A stretch of 64,000 nt of DNA from Euphorbia lathyris. Lineage: Eukaryota > Streptophyta > Magnoliopsida > Malpighiales > Euphorbiaceae. A model generated the notes under the pieces. It made no database searches. It was not told the origin of the DNA and worked only from the letters and a program-made list of their open reading frames with translations. The translations under genes were made by a program, and so were the position numbers. This document shows positions 1-11,084 of this stretch, in pieces. The stretch is from NCBI RefSeq assembly GCF_963576675.1, contig NC_088915.1, positions 42,189,501-42,253,500 of the forward strand, written 5' to 3'. Position 1 is the first letter of the stretch; each line of letters opens with the position of its first letter.

Positions 1-2947
1 TCAAACTTCGACCAGATCCAGTCTCCCTCCGAGTCCACCACATCGGCAACTCTCCAGTTACAGATGTTACTAGGCGGGGGGGGGGGGGGGGGGGGGGGGA
101 GCTACACACTTCTATAAGCGGTTTGTCACCAATCCATGTATCATAGCAGAAACTGATGGACTTACCATTACCCACCTCCAGGCCAACCCCCGAGCAGAAC
201 TCAGCAAACACAGCGCCAAGCCCTTTCCAGAGGAAGGAACAACTGACAACTCTTTCCTTAGGGCCACCAAAGATTTTATCTTTCTGATACTTGCCACAGA
301 GAAGACGAACCCAAAGAGAGGTAGGGCATTGCCACATTCTCCAGAGAAGCTTCATTAAAAGGACTTTATTGTTGTCCTTAGCTTGTCTGATGCCAAGACC
401 CTCCCTGCTTTTCGGCTGGCAGACCTCCTTCCAAGGGACCAGGTGAATCTTTTTCCCTTCTCCAGACTCTCCCCAAAGGAAATGCCGGTTAATCTTGTCA
501 AGCTCGTTGAGGACCGGCTCAGGGAGTCTACAGGCTTGCATGATATGGTTAGGAGCCGCGCAATTGACAGACTGGATTAGAGTAAGACGGCCTGCTAGGG
601 AAAGAGAATTAGCTTTCCAACTAGCACACAAACCGTTAGTTTTGTCCAAAGTATCTTTAAAAGAGGCTTTGGAGACTCTGTCACTGTGAAGAGGGACCCC
701 AAGATACTTCCCCAAAGAGTGAGTCAGGGGAATGCCGGAAAGATCACTCAGCCTTCTGCACATGCCTTTGTCCATGTTCTTAGAGCAAAGCATCCGAGAC
801 TTTTGGATATTAATCTTCTGGCCAGAAGCAGCACAGAAGCAATTAAGGATATCCATCACCACACTAATTTGCTCCTCATTCCCTTCCACGAAGAGCATCA
901 CATCATCAGTGAAGAACAAATGGGTAATGGGCGGGCAATGTTTGTTGGTGGATACAGGGTGGAGAATCCCCTTGCTCACAGCCTCTTGGATCAGGTGCGA
1001 CAATCTTTCCATGGAAATAACAAAAAGGAAGGGGCTCATAGGATCTCCTTGACGAATTCCCCTGGAGGGAGAGAACTCATCAGACATATCTCCATTGATC
1101 ATAACCTGGAAAACAGGAGAGGAAATGCAATCCTCAATCAATTTCCTCCAGCTCTTCGGGATACCAGCTTTCATCAAACTATCCAGAAGAAAGCTCCAGT
1201 TTAAACGATCATAAGCTTTCTCCAGATCCAGTTTGAGAGCCACGATCCCTTTCCTACCTTTCTTCATCTTCATGGAATGGACCACCTCCTGGGCAATAAC
1301 AACATTATCCATCATTAGCCTGCCAGGAACAAAACTCCCTTGATTCTGGCTTATAATCTCCGGAAGGATCCGTCGGATTCTATTAGCCACAATCTTAGTG
1401 ATAGCTTTATATAACACATTGCAAAGACTGATTGGCCTCATCTGGAGAAAGGAGGAAGGTTTATCAACTTTTGGGATCAAAACCAGGAGGGTTTTATTAA
1501 CCCGCCTAATATCGTTGGAACCACCAAAAACACCTAAAACAAAACTGTAAATGCCCTCCTTCACTGTATCCCAGTGTTTATGGTAGAAACTAGCAGGAAT
1601 ACCATCGATCCCTGGAGCTTTAGTAGCTCCGATACTGGAGAAAGCCAGATCAATTTCTTTCTGGTCAATAGGATGAAAAGCTTCCTTAATAGCATCCTCC
1701 CCCAACCTAGGAAAGGAGATCCCAGAGTGGGCACTATTCAAGTCCACCGCTTCCTCTTTAAAAAGGTCTTTATAGAACTCAAGGGCAAGGCGACGAATAT
1801 CTTCCTCCTCAAAGGCCCAAACCCCATTAGAGTCTTTGATAGCATCGATCCTATTCCTCTGCCTTCTAATAATCGTTGAAAGGTGGAAAAACCTGGTATT
1901 CCGGTCCCCGTCCTTAATCCAAGCCTTCCTAGATTTCTGGAACCAAAGAAGCTCTTCCTGTCTAAGCACTGCTTCCAACTCGTTTTGGAGAGATCTAAGA
2001 TGACAATTCAGACTGTGATCGAAGCGGATCTCCAAACAACGTTGAATGCCTTCCATCCTTCTTAAAAGTTTGTTTTTCCTTCTGATAATGTGGCCAAAGA
2101 TGTTTTTATTCCATCCCACCACATTCCTCCTGAACCCCTCAGCGACAAGGATAACATCAGAGTGAGGTTGCCAATTGTTTTTAACAAAATTCTTAAACTC
2201 AGGGTGTGAGTCCCAAGCAATAAGATACCTAAAAGGTTTATTCCCTTTAAGCCGATTACATTTAACCAGCTTAATGAGGATAGGGCAATGGTCAGAATGA
2301 CGGAAAGGGAGATTAAGCACATTGACCTCGGAAAATCTATAAATTGCAGCAACATTAGCGTAAACTTTGTCTAACCGAACAAACACACTATTCCTTTTCC
2401 AGGTAAACTTGTGACCAGCGGCTCCGAAGTCCGACAGCCCGCATAAATCCATACTCTGCTTGTGATTAAGGCACCGGTTCACATAATGATTACCCCCTCC
2501 TCTTTGATCACTCATAAGGGCAATGTCATTAAAGTCCCCAGCCACCAACCAAGCATCCACCATGCTAGTACTAATAAAGTACAGGATCTCCCACAGCCTT
2601 TTTCGGTTAGTCAAAACAGGATCGGCATAAACAAATGTGACAAAGAAAGGTTTATTACCAGGGTAACACACCTTACTATGGATGAATTGACTGTCCATAC
2701 TAATAATGTCAATATTAACTTGACCTGGCTTCCAAAAGAGCCAAATCCCCCCTGCCCGACCAGTAGCCTCCGATCTGACACAACTCCAATTCTTAAACTT
2801 TCTAACCACTTCATCTGCTTTGGAACCACTAACCTTGGTCTCCAGAAGAGCAAAACAAGAAGGATTAAATTGCTTAATAAGATCATTAACATGGATGCGG
2901 GTTGCCTTGCTCGCCGCACCTCTAACATTCCAAACAAAAAAGACCAT
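1..2947 (-). CDS. LINE ORF2: endonuclease and reverse transcriptase (3' partial)
   Basis: This protein would nick target DNA and reverse-transcribe the LINE RNA at the nick. From the ATG at 2947 (the first after ORF1's stop) the frame stays open to the window edge. The N-terminal apurinic-type endonuclease shows WNVRG near residues 6-10, GDFND at 137-141 and HSDH at 217-220. The reverse transcriptase follows, with RQGDP near 632-636 and the catalytic box FTDD at 679-682, where most relatives have FADD; both aspartates are present. A 24-base C run (sense strand, 76-99) follows a stretch that reads as normal C-terminal LINE protein. Beyond it, LINE-like residues (NWRVADVV) resume in a different frame, so the run carries a net frameshift. 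The C-terminus lies outside the window. Confidence 0.9.
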   Translation of the reverse strand, partial: MVFFVWNVRGAASKATRIHVNDLIKQFNPSCFALLETKVSGSKADEVVRKFKNWSCVRSEATGRAGGIWLFWKPGQVNIDIISMDSQFIHSKVCYPGNKPFFVTFVYADPVLTNRKRLWEILYFISTSMVDAWLVAGDFNDIALMSDQRGGGNHYVNRCLNHKQSMDLCGLSDFGAAGHKFTWKRNSVFVRLDKVYANVAAIYRFSEVNVLNLPFRHSDHCPILIKLVKCNRLKGNKPFRYLIAWDSHPEFKNFVKNNWQPHSDVILVAEGFRRNVVGWNKNIFGHIIRRKNKLLRRMEGIQRCLEIRFDHSLNCHLRSLQNELEAVLRQEELLWFQKSRKAWIKDGDRNTRFFHLSTIIRRQRNRIDAIKDSNGVWAFEEEDIRRLALEFYKDLFKEEAVDLNSAHSGISFPRLGEDAIKEAFHPIDQKEIDLAFSSIGATKAPGIDGIPASFYHKHWDTVKEGIYSFVLGVFGGSNDIRRVNKTLLVLIPKVDKPSSFLQMRPISLCNVLYKAITKIVANRIRRILPEIISQNQGSFVPGRLMMDNVVIAQEVVHSMKMKKGRKGIVALKLDLEKAYDRLNWSFLLDSLMKAGIPKSWRKLIEDCISSPVFQVMINGDMSDEFSPSRGIRQGDPMSPFLFVISMERLSHLIQEAVSKGILHPVSTNKHCPPITHLFFTDDVMLFVEGNEEQISVVMDILNCFCAASGQKINIQKSRMLCSKNMDKGMCRRLSDLSGIPLTHSLGKYLGVPLHSDRVSKASFKDTLDKTNGLCASWKANSLSLAGRLTLIQSVNCAAPNHIMQACRLPEPVLNELDKINRHFLWGESGEGKKIHLVPWKEVCQPKSREGLGIRQAKDNNKVLLMKLLWRMWQCPTSLWVRLLCGKYQKDKIFGGPKERVVSCSFLWKGLGAVFAEFCSGVGLEVGNGKSISFCYDTWIGDKPLIEVCSSPPPPPPPRLVTSVTGELPMWWTRRETGSGRSL
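76..99. repeat. 24-base poly-G tract inside LINE ORF2
   Basis: An uninterrupted run of 24 G (C in the sense of the LINE) lies within coding sequence. Conserved LINE protein is read in different frames on its two sides. Either the tract expanded after insertion or its length was misassembled. Confidence 0.95.
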
Positions 2948-2980
2948 CAGAAAGGAAGACTACTGACACAAGCCCATACC

Positions 2981-5052
2981 CTAGATCAGGTATTTATTCG
3001 GGGCTCCGGAGAGCCTAGAAGAGGTGCCAGAAGGCCCCCTTTTATCCCAAGAATCCAACACACTATGGTTCTTTTTAGGGTTAGCTTTGGGTTTCTTCAT
3101 ATTCAACTTATTAACTCCCATAGATTTTCCAATTGGAACATCAACAAGATGGTTCAAACTACTAACCTCATTATTCAAAACTTTTCCTGTTGGGAGAAAG
3201 GTCTGGGAACTCCCTTTGGCATCAGCTTTAGAGACAAAAAGAGGATTAATAGATTCACCTAGGATGGAGGCTGGCTCGGCCGATTCAAGGCCTGGCATGC
3301 TTAACTCTATATACTCATTAGAGGGATCCGAGTCCTGTCCATCCTCAATAGACAAGACACCAAACCGTGACCCCGAACCGGATGCTGAGACCACACCCGC
3401 ATCACCACCCCTCTTGATGTCAGGGGGCCTAACCTTGATCTCAGGAGCAATATGGAGAGTGGTCATCTCTTTACTGATATCTGGAGAATGACTCCTAGCT
3501 GCATTAGCTCGTGGCCTCCTTCTAACTGGCCTTTTGGCAAGCATCCATGGGCCAAAATTCCTTCCTTCACCTTGACTCTCCTCAGCTCTACCTATAATAG
3601 GTGCCACCATCTCCTCCACCACCTTCCTCTTTTTAGGACATCCATTATAGGTATGGCCAAACATGCCACACTCATAGCAGATATTGTGTATACCTTCATA
3701 TTCAATATGAAAGACCTTATTCTGAACACAGAATTTACACAGAAGAGGCTTAGCGAGATCAATGTCAATACAAACCCTGGCAAACTTGCCCCTCACTGCC
3801 CCAACAGTAGTCTTATCAACATGGTGAACTCTCCAACAAGGCCACCAATCTTATTCAAGAATCTTTCATTGTAGTATTCAATAGGTAGACCTGGGAATCT
3901 AACCCAAGTAAGGATCCTGTTAACAGAACAATCATGAGGATTGAAATTTGGGACCCATGGTCTCAGCGCCAAAACATGATTGGAGATAATATAAGGTCCA
4001 CCATTAACAACAGCATTGAAGTCTTCGACCCTTGTAAATTTAATGACATAATAGTCATTTTCAAGGTCTGTAATGGTAACCTTTCCTTTCTTCGCCCATT
4101 GTGCCTGGATCCTTTGGGCAAAATAATTGAAGCTAATCCTTTTCCCAAGGACCGTGACAATCAAGGATAACTTCCACTTCGATCTAAGGATCCGTTTATC
4201 TTTAGAGGAAAGACGGATCACCGGGCACAGCGGGTCCTCTTGATCTCCATCTTCAATATCAGAGTCGGAGAAGAATCCCTCAGATTCATCCTCGATAATG
4301 TCATCCTCCAACATGGGTTCCTCCTCGACTACCCCTAACACCTTATCTCTCCAGGAAATATTCCCCTTATCGTTTTCCACAGTGAGATTATTCTCCTTAT
4401 CTACCGGTTTCCATGAACCCGGATTAGTATTAGGGTATGTTGAGTTTTGGCCCGCCGCCCCCTGGGCTAGCGGTCCGGCCCCCGGGACAGCCTCCGCCTC
4501 ACCTTCTGCCCTAGAGCCAGGGGCCACTGCCAAAATCTCAGCCTGGGCAGTAGCCCCCGAAGATTGCTCAACCGCGGCAGGACAGCCCATCGCCGCAATG
4601 TCCTCCTGCCCACAGCTCTGCACGGTACGGGCCGCGTCTCCCTCCGCATCTGGGCGCCGCTCACCCACATCGCCCATGCCCCTCGCCAATCTTCCATCGA
4701 CGCTCCCCGGCATCCCGCGCGCCATCTCCTTCCCTTCCCCTGCCGATCGGATCTCATCATCCAGATCCCACCACTCCCTCGTTTTCCCCACCCTCCCCTC
4801 ACCTGCTCTACCCGATCCAGGAGTCGGATCCGGCCCCTTCCCATCCCTAATCGCCAGCCACCCACGATCCCGAGATCGATCCCTCTGTCTCTCGCTGCCA
4901 GGCTCCCCCAAAAAACCATCGCCCCCCGTCAAACCCCCCACCATGCCCAAGATCGGCACCCTGCGCCGTCCCTGCCGCCCGCAACCCCAGCCCTTGCGAC
5001 GTCCGGCCGCCCGCTCCCATGCCCACCAACTCCTTCGCCCTAAATCGCCCAT
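2981..5052 (-). pseudogene. LINE ORF1: DUF4283-like and zinc-knuckle RNA-binding protein, frameshifted
   Basis: ORF1 proteins of plant L1 elements coat the element RNA. The ATG at 5052 opens about 419 codons: a low-complexity Gly/Arg/Ala-rich N-terminus from GC-rich DNA, then a DUF4283-like domain with the usual WVRFPGLPIEYYNE stretch. The frame is lost near 3825-3835. The remainder continues one frame over to 2981 and includes a CCHC knuckle (CYECGMFGHTYNGC, near 3640-3685) and a basic tail. A single missing base explains the break. Together the parts would make about 680 residues, usual for the family. No other damage is visible. Confidence 0.88.
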
Positions 5053-5091
5053 TCTCTCCTTCTTTTGTCATCAGTGTTTTTCGGAAGTTCT

Positions 5092-6435
5092 ATATATTAC
5101 ACTTTACTATTATCTAAATAATAACTAATTATATCTAGATAATTATTATTAATCAAATTAATAATTAATTAATGTTAAGGATAATTAATTAGAGTTTCAA
5201 TCACATAAAAACTTCTAATTAATATTATCAGATAATCCTTTAATTTAATTCATAACCATAATCAAATTATAATTATTAATCAAATTAATTTTTCCCTAAT
5301 TAATCTACAAATTTCGGCCCATATATATAGTGTCTCACTAATTACATTTTCGTCCTCCGATTCCAAGTCTCATATGCGACCCATTAGGTTCTTTATTGCC
5401 ACTAGCCGTATATATCCTTTGAAATTATTCATCACGATTAATTCCAACATATATATAACGGAATACCATCGCGAGCTGTTACTAGCAGAACCTATGATAT
5501 TCCCCCAGAGCAATTAAGAAGTCAGGTTGATAACTTAAGTTAACCTTTCTGTATTAGGTACAGTATAATACGATCCTTCATCAACTATATCCTGCCGGTC
5601 AATTCCTTATAACCATGGAACGTGTCAAGGTTACATATAACGAAGAGTCCGGTTTTACTTGTACAGGTTGAATTCACTCTGAAAGATAAGTTAAGTGAAA
5701 TGTTCATTTCTACTCTTAACTCTATCACCTTGCAAGGATTTTAGTTAATTCACCACAAGCGGCCATTTGGATATATCTCCCACTTATCGGGAGTGACGAA
5801 TGCTCAATCTAACATTAACTATTCTGCAATTACTTTGTGTGATACCCAACCCTGCTCTCACACACCCCAGGCTCTCACCTGTTGGATCGTGCTCGCACAG
5901 AATCAAAGTACCAGACTCCATAAGCTAGAATCACTAATTAACGGACGTTTGAGTCTGAGGATTAGTTGTACCTACTAATACCAATGAGATGAACAGTTGA
6001 CACATTAGATAAATCAATCCATACTGTTATCTCAAGTCGGGTCCCAATCCTAATGAACTCCTTCACCGGATCCATGTAACTGTCTAGATATCTAAATATC
6101 TAAAGCTTGTGAGATCAGCTTTCTGTCTCGATAGAAAACATTATTACATGCAAGTCTCAACAGTGATATGCCAACCCCTATAACATATTATTTGACTTGG
6201 GTTGATTTTAAGTTTATTGATCTTATTATAAAGTATAGTCTCACTTCATGCTTGTATGAACACTTTATAACTACTTAAATAAACTTAGGATTACTTTCTT
6301 TATGAAAGATTTGTGCCTTTATATATAGTTATATTTTAATGCTATTTATCTGATTAAACAAATGATTAAATAAACAATTTATTCATTAATATTTATATCC
6401 TAAAACAATTGTCTTTAGGATACTAAACTCCAACA
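5092..6435 (-). mobile_element. Copia LTR fragment (same broad family as the LTRs at 39.2 and 55.8 kb)
   Basis: On the minus strand the piece begins with TGTTGGAGTTTAGTATCC at 6435, matching the start of the other Copia LTRs here (TGTTGGGGTTTAGTGTCC). Similarity continues in blocks such as the segment near 6040-6180, which matches 57230-57350 and, inverted, 39535-39650. The distal LTR end seen at 55769 is missing; similarity stops near the LINE 5' end. No polypurine tract or coding sequence adjoins it. It is therefore a solo or truncated LTR, possibly split by the LINE, with the rest left of the window. Confidence 0.8.
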
Positions 6436-8580
6436 TGGTCCTCCTGAGATGCCTCCTAGTAGGCACTGACCCGAGGTGAGCAAGCGAAGGGACTAACTCG
6501 GGGTCCTTGACACGTTGCTCCAATAACATGGGAGCAGCGGCTTCATTCGAGCCATCGCTCAAACTCTTTGATGCACGATGGCACCTCTATCTATGTTCTA
6601 CCATTTTTAGAATTCAATCTACTGGTTTAGGATGCCAAAGGTTGCTGTTATGGAAGTGTAACAAGCAATGAGATCCGAAATGACTTATTTATAGGCCATT
6701 ACCTATGGTGGTCCTCGATCGGCGACCCTGGTACCCGATCGGTGACCAAAACACTGATCATTTACCACCTTTTCACATCCTACATGTGGAATTTAATACC
6801 TAGTTACTAATTGCATTTAATCCAATTAAATGTGTTTAACTTCAATAAAAAAAATTCGACTTTCAATACAAGTTATTCTTTTTTACTTTATTATAATTTA
6901 TCCTTTGAAAGTAATTCAGAATTAATTTCTTGACAAAATTAAACGCCGAGAAAAGGGAATTATCTGTGCTCTCAATGCAGGTAATAATTTATCAATCTCT
7001 TGGAGATACTTGCCCAGGCGCAGCTATCCAACACCCTTATATCGTCAGACGGATTAGTTACCTTACGGAGATGCTCGCCCAAGTGTAGTTCTCCTATATC
7101 CAACCAGTTCTCAAAACCTCTTGGATGAGGTATGATAAAGTCCAAATATCCATTCCACCTCGAGTTAAAGTCTCCCATATCCTCTTCTAAGCAAGGATCG
7201 TGTAGCAGGAGGCATATTCGTAACACCACATCATACTCAATCGGGAGGCAAAATATTTTGTTTACCCAAAAATTGATTGAGGCACGATGTGGTTACTATG
7301 AGATATGCCTAGAAGAGTCAAGTCAACTACTCAGGTATGATTTCTTCTTCCCTCTCACCGTGCACTTTTTTATTAAACGATTTTTTTCACCGACGTTTTT
7401 TGTTGACGGCTTGGCCCTAAAATTGCATTTAATCGGGAGGCAACCTGTGAGCACGAACTTTTTCCGACCTTAGTGTCGAGTCTATGTTACACTCTAGCTA
7501 ACAGTTTGTGTAGGTGGGCTTCACACGATGCGATGTGCAAGATACGAGCTAAGACCTAGACTCCGTTTTCTATGTCATTTAGCTTGTTTCACTTTATTTT
7601 TATCAAATTCTCTTGGATTTATAATTTCTGAGGTTTTAAAACACTCGTTGCCAAATATGGTCTTCGATCGGCTACCCATTCCCCGATCAGGGACTATAGT
7701 CACCAATCAGTGACCTTTGACGGTTTTTGGGCAGTTTCTAGCCAGTTTTCTGGCAGTTTTTGCCCCTTTCCTACTACTAAAAGGGAGATAAACTGCCAGA
7801 CAAATGGGGACAGACAGTTTTGATCACAAGCAAAAACCTTTTAGTGAAATTGAGAGAAATTAAGTGAAAAAGAAGTGAAATTGAGTGAAACTCATTGAAA
7901 GTGAGTGAAATTGAGTGAAAAAAGTGAGGTTTTTAGACAAATCTTACCAAAACAAGCCATTTTTAGAGGTTCCCACACCCAAATACAATACCTTTCAAAG
8001 TTATTAGTCGAAGAAAGATGTTTCCTACAACTGTTCTTCACTAATTTTTCAATTCCGAAGTCATCGCACTTCCAGAATTGATCTTTTGGGTCAAATCTTC
8101 TTCAAAACTGGTGGATTTCGGTTCAATCTAGTGGAATACCACATTTTGATCATTTCAAATCTCTTGTTGCATGGGTCCAGGTTGCTGCTCAAGTCACAGT
8201 CACGCGTACGTCGGTCTAATTTGCACCAAAAACTGGAAAAGCGTTTCAGAGGTAACTTCTGAAGGGTTTTAAAAGCCCATCCCTACTGCATGCAATCTGT
8301 TTTTTCCTTTTTTCTTCTTCTTTCCCTTATTTTCTGATTTTGACACGTAAAATAGAGGGTCTGCCCGAAAGGCAGCCCTCAATCGAAGACTTGGTCTCCG
8401 ATCGAGGACCCTTGTTATCGATCAGGGACTTCCTCAGATCAGTAAAAGGGAACATATGGGCAGATCCGTGTTTTCTGTCCGGGTAGTTTAGGTTTCAATT
8501 TTCGGTAAGTTTATTATTCTGCTATTTATAAATGAGGATAAAAGCGGGTGTAGGGGTATTTCTATCATTTCAACTAAAAT
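6436..8580. other. Unassigned repeat debris, probably Athila-like non-coding sequence
   Basis: No convincing gene is seen. Two copies of a GGGAGGCAA word (7242 and 7434) resemble a word I associate with 3' non-coding regions of Athila-type elements. Three GATCGG/GATCAGGGAC dyad clusters occur near 6715-6755, 7666-7712 and 8398-8432. A segment near 8200-8246 reappears at 42676-42719. A small minus-strand ORF (6972-7229) has no recognisable family and overlaps a short direct repeat, so I do not call it a gene. Confidence 0.45.
7842..7928 (+). repeat. Short tandem repeat of GAGTGAAATT-type units
   Basis: About eight degenerate copies of a roughly 10-base word (GAGTGAAATT, AAGTGAAAAA and similar) lie head to tail in about 87 bases. 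Confidence 0.75.
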
Positions 8581-8593
8581 CTATTTAGATGGA

Positions 8594-9181
8594 CTAGGCT
8601 TCGGAATAGTTGCATGTTGACGTGTTACCAAACAAGGAAAAAGATAAAAATTTGTGAAAATAGAAAACACAATTGTCTCTAATCCACTTGCTTGAGGTAT
8701 TCTTGGGATAAAAAGCATCTTGGTTGGACAAAGCATGCCAAATGGTATGTGTATCAATAACCTTAGGCTTTTGAACAAAATTACTTGTAGGAAAACCAAA
8801 CATCTCACCCATTTCTTCATAGTCAATCTTATATGTAATCCCATTATTTCTAAAAGAAATAAATTTCCTCTTCTTATCATACTTCAAGGTCACTAAAAAA
8901 TCTATGATATACTCATCATTATGTGGAAACCTCATGGTAGCAAACGTAATCCATCCAAGAATATTGAGAAACTCATTAATCCGGTCGGAAAAAGATAGTG
9001 CATTTACCGTGTCAAAGTGGAGAAACTGCATGTCTATGATCTCCATCTTGGTTCCGTTGAAGTGAAGGTAACATCTTCCTTCCGCTTCAGACTCGATATT
9101 GAAAACGGCTCCATATTGTACTTGAAGACGGTTTGCTTCGGTGGCCTTGGTCTTTTGAGCGGCTTTCTTTGTTCTAGGCAT
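8594..9181 (-). pseudogene. Athila-type 3' ORF, distal truncated copy
   Basis: The ATG at 9181 opens 195 codons with no stop. The protein has a short basic N-terminus, then YGAVFNIESEAEGRCY, LGWITFATMRFP and YFHKFLSFSLFG blocks. Each block has a counterpart in the ORF at 10084-10989, so the two are paralogues. This copy ends early, right after the SLFG block, and lacks the C-terminal third. I assign it to the ATHILA-ORF1 / plant transposon protein group by pattern. Its function is unknown, and I see no signal peptide or membrane segment, so an envelope role is not supported. TATA-like sequences lie about 125 and 230 bases upstream. Confidence 0.6.
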
Positions 9182-10083
9182 GGTGGTTGATCTTGAAAAT
9201 TTGTGTGAAAGTAGAGAGAAGTTGAAAAGGTGAAAGAAAGTTGAAAGGGTTGTGAATGAGAATTATGGTTGAATGAAGGAAGAAGATGATGAATAGTTGT
9301 GAATATATGGGGAAGAGTAAAAATCTTTGTATTGCGAAGAGGTTTGAGTGTGTAATTGGTGAAAATTGGTGAAAATTGGAGGTGATGTAAGGTTTGTGTA
9401 AGAGATAGGTATATATAGGTATGAAAATAGGGGTTAGGAATTAGTGTAGGAATAGGAAAAGGTTGAAAATTGTATCAATTTCGTGCCTAATCCCGCCCTG
9501 CAGGTCGCGACATGAGCTTTTTTGGGAGATATAATTCTCCTGAAATCCTGTTTTTTCGCTGTTCGTGTAGGGATTCTGAAATCCCTACCGAGATTCATGA
9601 GCTGGTGGCTGAAAAACGCGTAATTTAACTCCGCATTAACTTATTCTTCTTGTAATTATGTCCTATTAATGCATGTATTAATACCTGTAACTTAAAAACA
9701 CAATTAAAACATTAAATGAGGGGAAAACCAAAGGTTTAACCTTGATAAATACTGATTTAATGAACCAATTAATGACTTAAGTGAATTAAATGAATCATAA
9801 ATGTTCATTAATACCTTAAGTGAAATGAATTTAAATCATAAATGTTCATTAATCATAAATGTTAAAATCAATTCTCTAATCAATATTCAAAATCAGATAT
9901 ATACAGAAACATTTAGAAACTTATGAATTCAACATATATTATTTCAATAACATAGATTTAAACACGAAAATTTATTTAAAGGAAAATCATATGTACATGA
10001 ATAATAATGAAAAAGCATATATACAAGGAATTATAAACAAACCTATTTACATATATTTACAATTAAACCAAACAAAATAAAAT
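9182..10083 (-). other. AT-rich non-coding spacer between the two 3' ORFs of Athila-1
   Basis: No gene is seen. The stretch holds the presumed 5' leader of the distal 3' ORF (pyrimidine-rich on the minus strand, 9182-9300), the GTAGGGATT dyad at 9567-9588 and AT-rich sequence with direct repeats of a TCATAAATGTTCATTAA word near 9790-9860. Confidence 0.6.
9567..9588. repeat. Perfect 9-bp inverted repeat (GTAGGGATT, 4-base loop)
   Basis: The arms GTAGGGATT and AATCCCTAC are separated by CTGA. This is a variant of the Athila-1 dyad word that recurs at 11246-11273 and 18302-18335. Confidence 0.9.
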
Positions 10084-10989
10084 TCAAAGGACATCCCGGT
10101 GAATTGGGATACGCCTTGCTCTAGCCCGATTGATCTTGGCTTGCATGAAGATATGTCTTTCTTCAGGAGAAAGAAATCTTGGGCCGACTCTAAACACTCG
10201 TTTGACAAGTCCCCCACTTTCCAAGAATTCATAGTCAAGGACAGGGAATGGTTCCTTATCAGTCCAGGGAACCAAAACTGATCCTTTCGTTCCAAGGATG
10301 ATTCCACAAATAATGTCCCCGAACCCAACCTTTCATTCCTTTGATCGTGATGCGGCAACTAATCCCTCCATCAATATGTTCGAGGAATTAACAGTGTTGC
10401 CTTGGACGACACTACTACCAGTACGTCCGAACAAACTGTGGCAAAGGAATTTATGTAAGTACATCATGGAATTGGAGTTGATAAACTTATTGTAGGCGAG
10501 ACTCGGATTGATTCGCCAAAATCCAGTTAGCATTCTCCAAATATCCTGAGATGTCATATCTCTGATAAGATGGTATTGTGCAGTGTCCCTTGGTGGGAAA
10601 CCAAACTAGGCATGAAGTTCTGGGTATCCAAATGTGTATGCCTCGCCATCTCGATGATAACTTAGACAAACACGTCGCTTATTAACAAAGCGAACAGTAC
10701 AAAGGAACTCTAGCACCCAGTCTCCTATAATTGGAAACTTCATGAAGGCGAATTTAGACCATCCTAAATTCCTTAGATAGCGATCCATGTCCTCGTTTAT
10801 CCCGAGTTTATCATTTAAGAACTCGTCCATATACATCATTCCGACGAACATTGTCTATCGGAATCGATAGTAGCGTCTGCCTTCATCATGGTTATAAATG
10901 GGGAATGGTGCTCCGTAGCGTTCTGATATGTCAGTACGCTTGGTGCGTGCAGAAGCATTTTTCTTTGAAGTTTTGAGAGAAGAAGTCAT
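10084..10989 (-). pseudogene. Athila-type 3' ORF, proximal copy, stop codons only
   Basis: From the ATG at 10989 one reading frame runs 302 codons to 10084. It is interrupted by three in-frame stops (near 10853, 10606 and 10333) with no frameshift. Blocks include YGAPFPIYNHDEGRRYY, LGWSKFAFMKFP, IWRMLTGFWRINPSL and YLHKFLCHSLFG, matching the distal copy at 8594-9181. The C-terminal third (PRFLSPEERHIFMQAKI) is basic. The family appears to be ATHILA-ORF1 / plant transposon protein, with no known biochemistry. A TATA-like run at 11085-11094 lies about 98 bases upstream of the ATG, consistent with a separate promoter. Confidence 0.65.
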
Positions 10990-11084
10990 GTTTGGAGATT
11001 GGTTCTGTAACTTTAAAAGTTGTGAAGAATATCAGAATTCTGATAGAGATGAAATGAAAGTAAAAGAATTCTGATTCTCTTTGA

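Larger units (their letters stand above)
1..5075 (-). mobile_element. LINE (plant L1-type non-LTR retrotransposon), 3' end beyond the window
   Basis: Read on the minus strand, the element has the standard plant L1 order. A GC-rich 5' region leads into ORF1 (DUF4283-like domain plus CCHC knuckle), followed by ORF2 (endonuclease, then reverse transcriptase). The 5' end lies near 5075, where GC-rich sequence changes abruptly to AT-rich DNA resembling a Copia LTR. The 3' end and poly(A) tail lie left of position 1, so no target duplication can be tested. ORF1 stops at 2981 and ORF2 begins at 2947 in the same frame, separated by a five-codon mini-ORF. The copy looks fairly young because ORF2 has no stop codon in about 2.9 kb. 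Confidence 0.93.

Noticed and set aside
4298..5128. Long plus-strand ORF, Pro/Ser-rich, 276 codons
   Set aside because: It is the antisense shadow of LINE ORF1 in GC-rich DNA; the minus-strand frame has the recognised domains.
6972..7229. Minus-strand 85-codon ORF as a possible gene
   Set aside because: No family recognised, no conserved partner, and it spans a short direct repeat (TGGGC(G/A)AG(C/T)ATCTCC) that explains its regular look.
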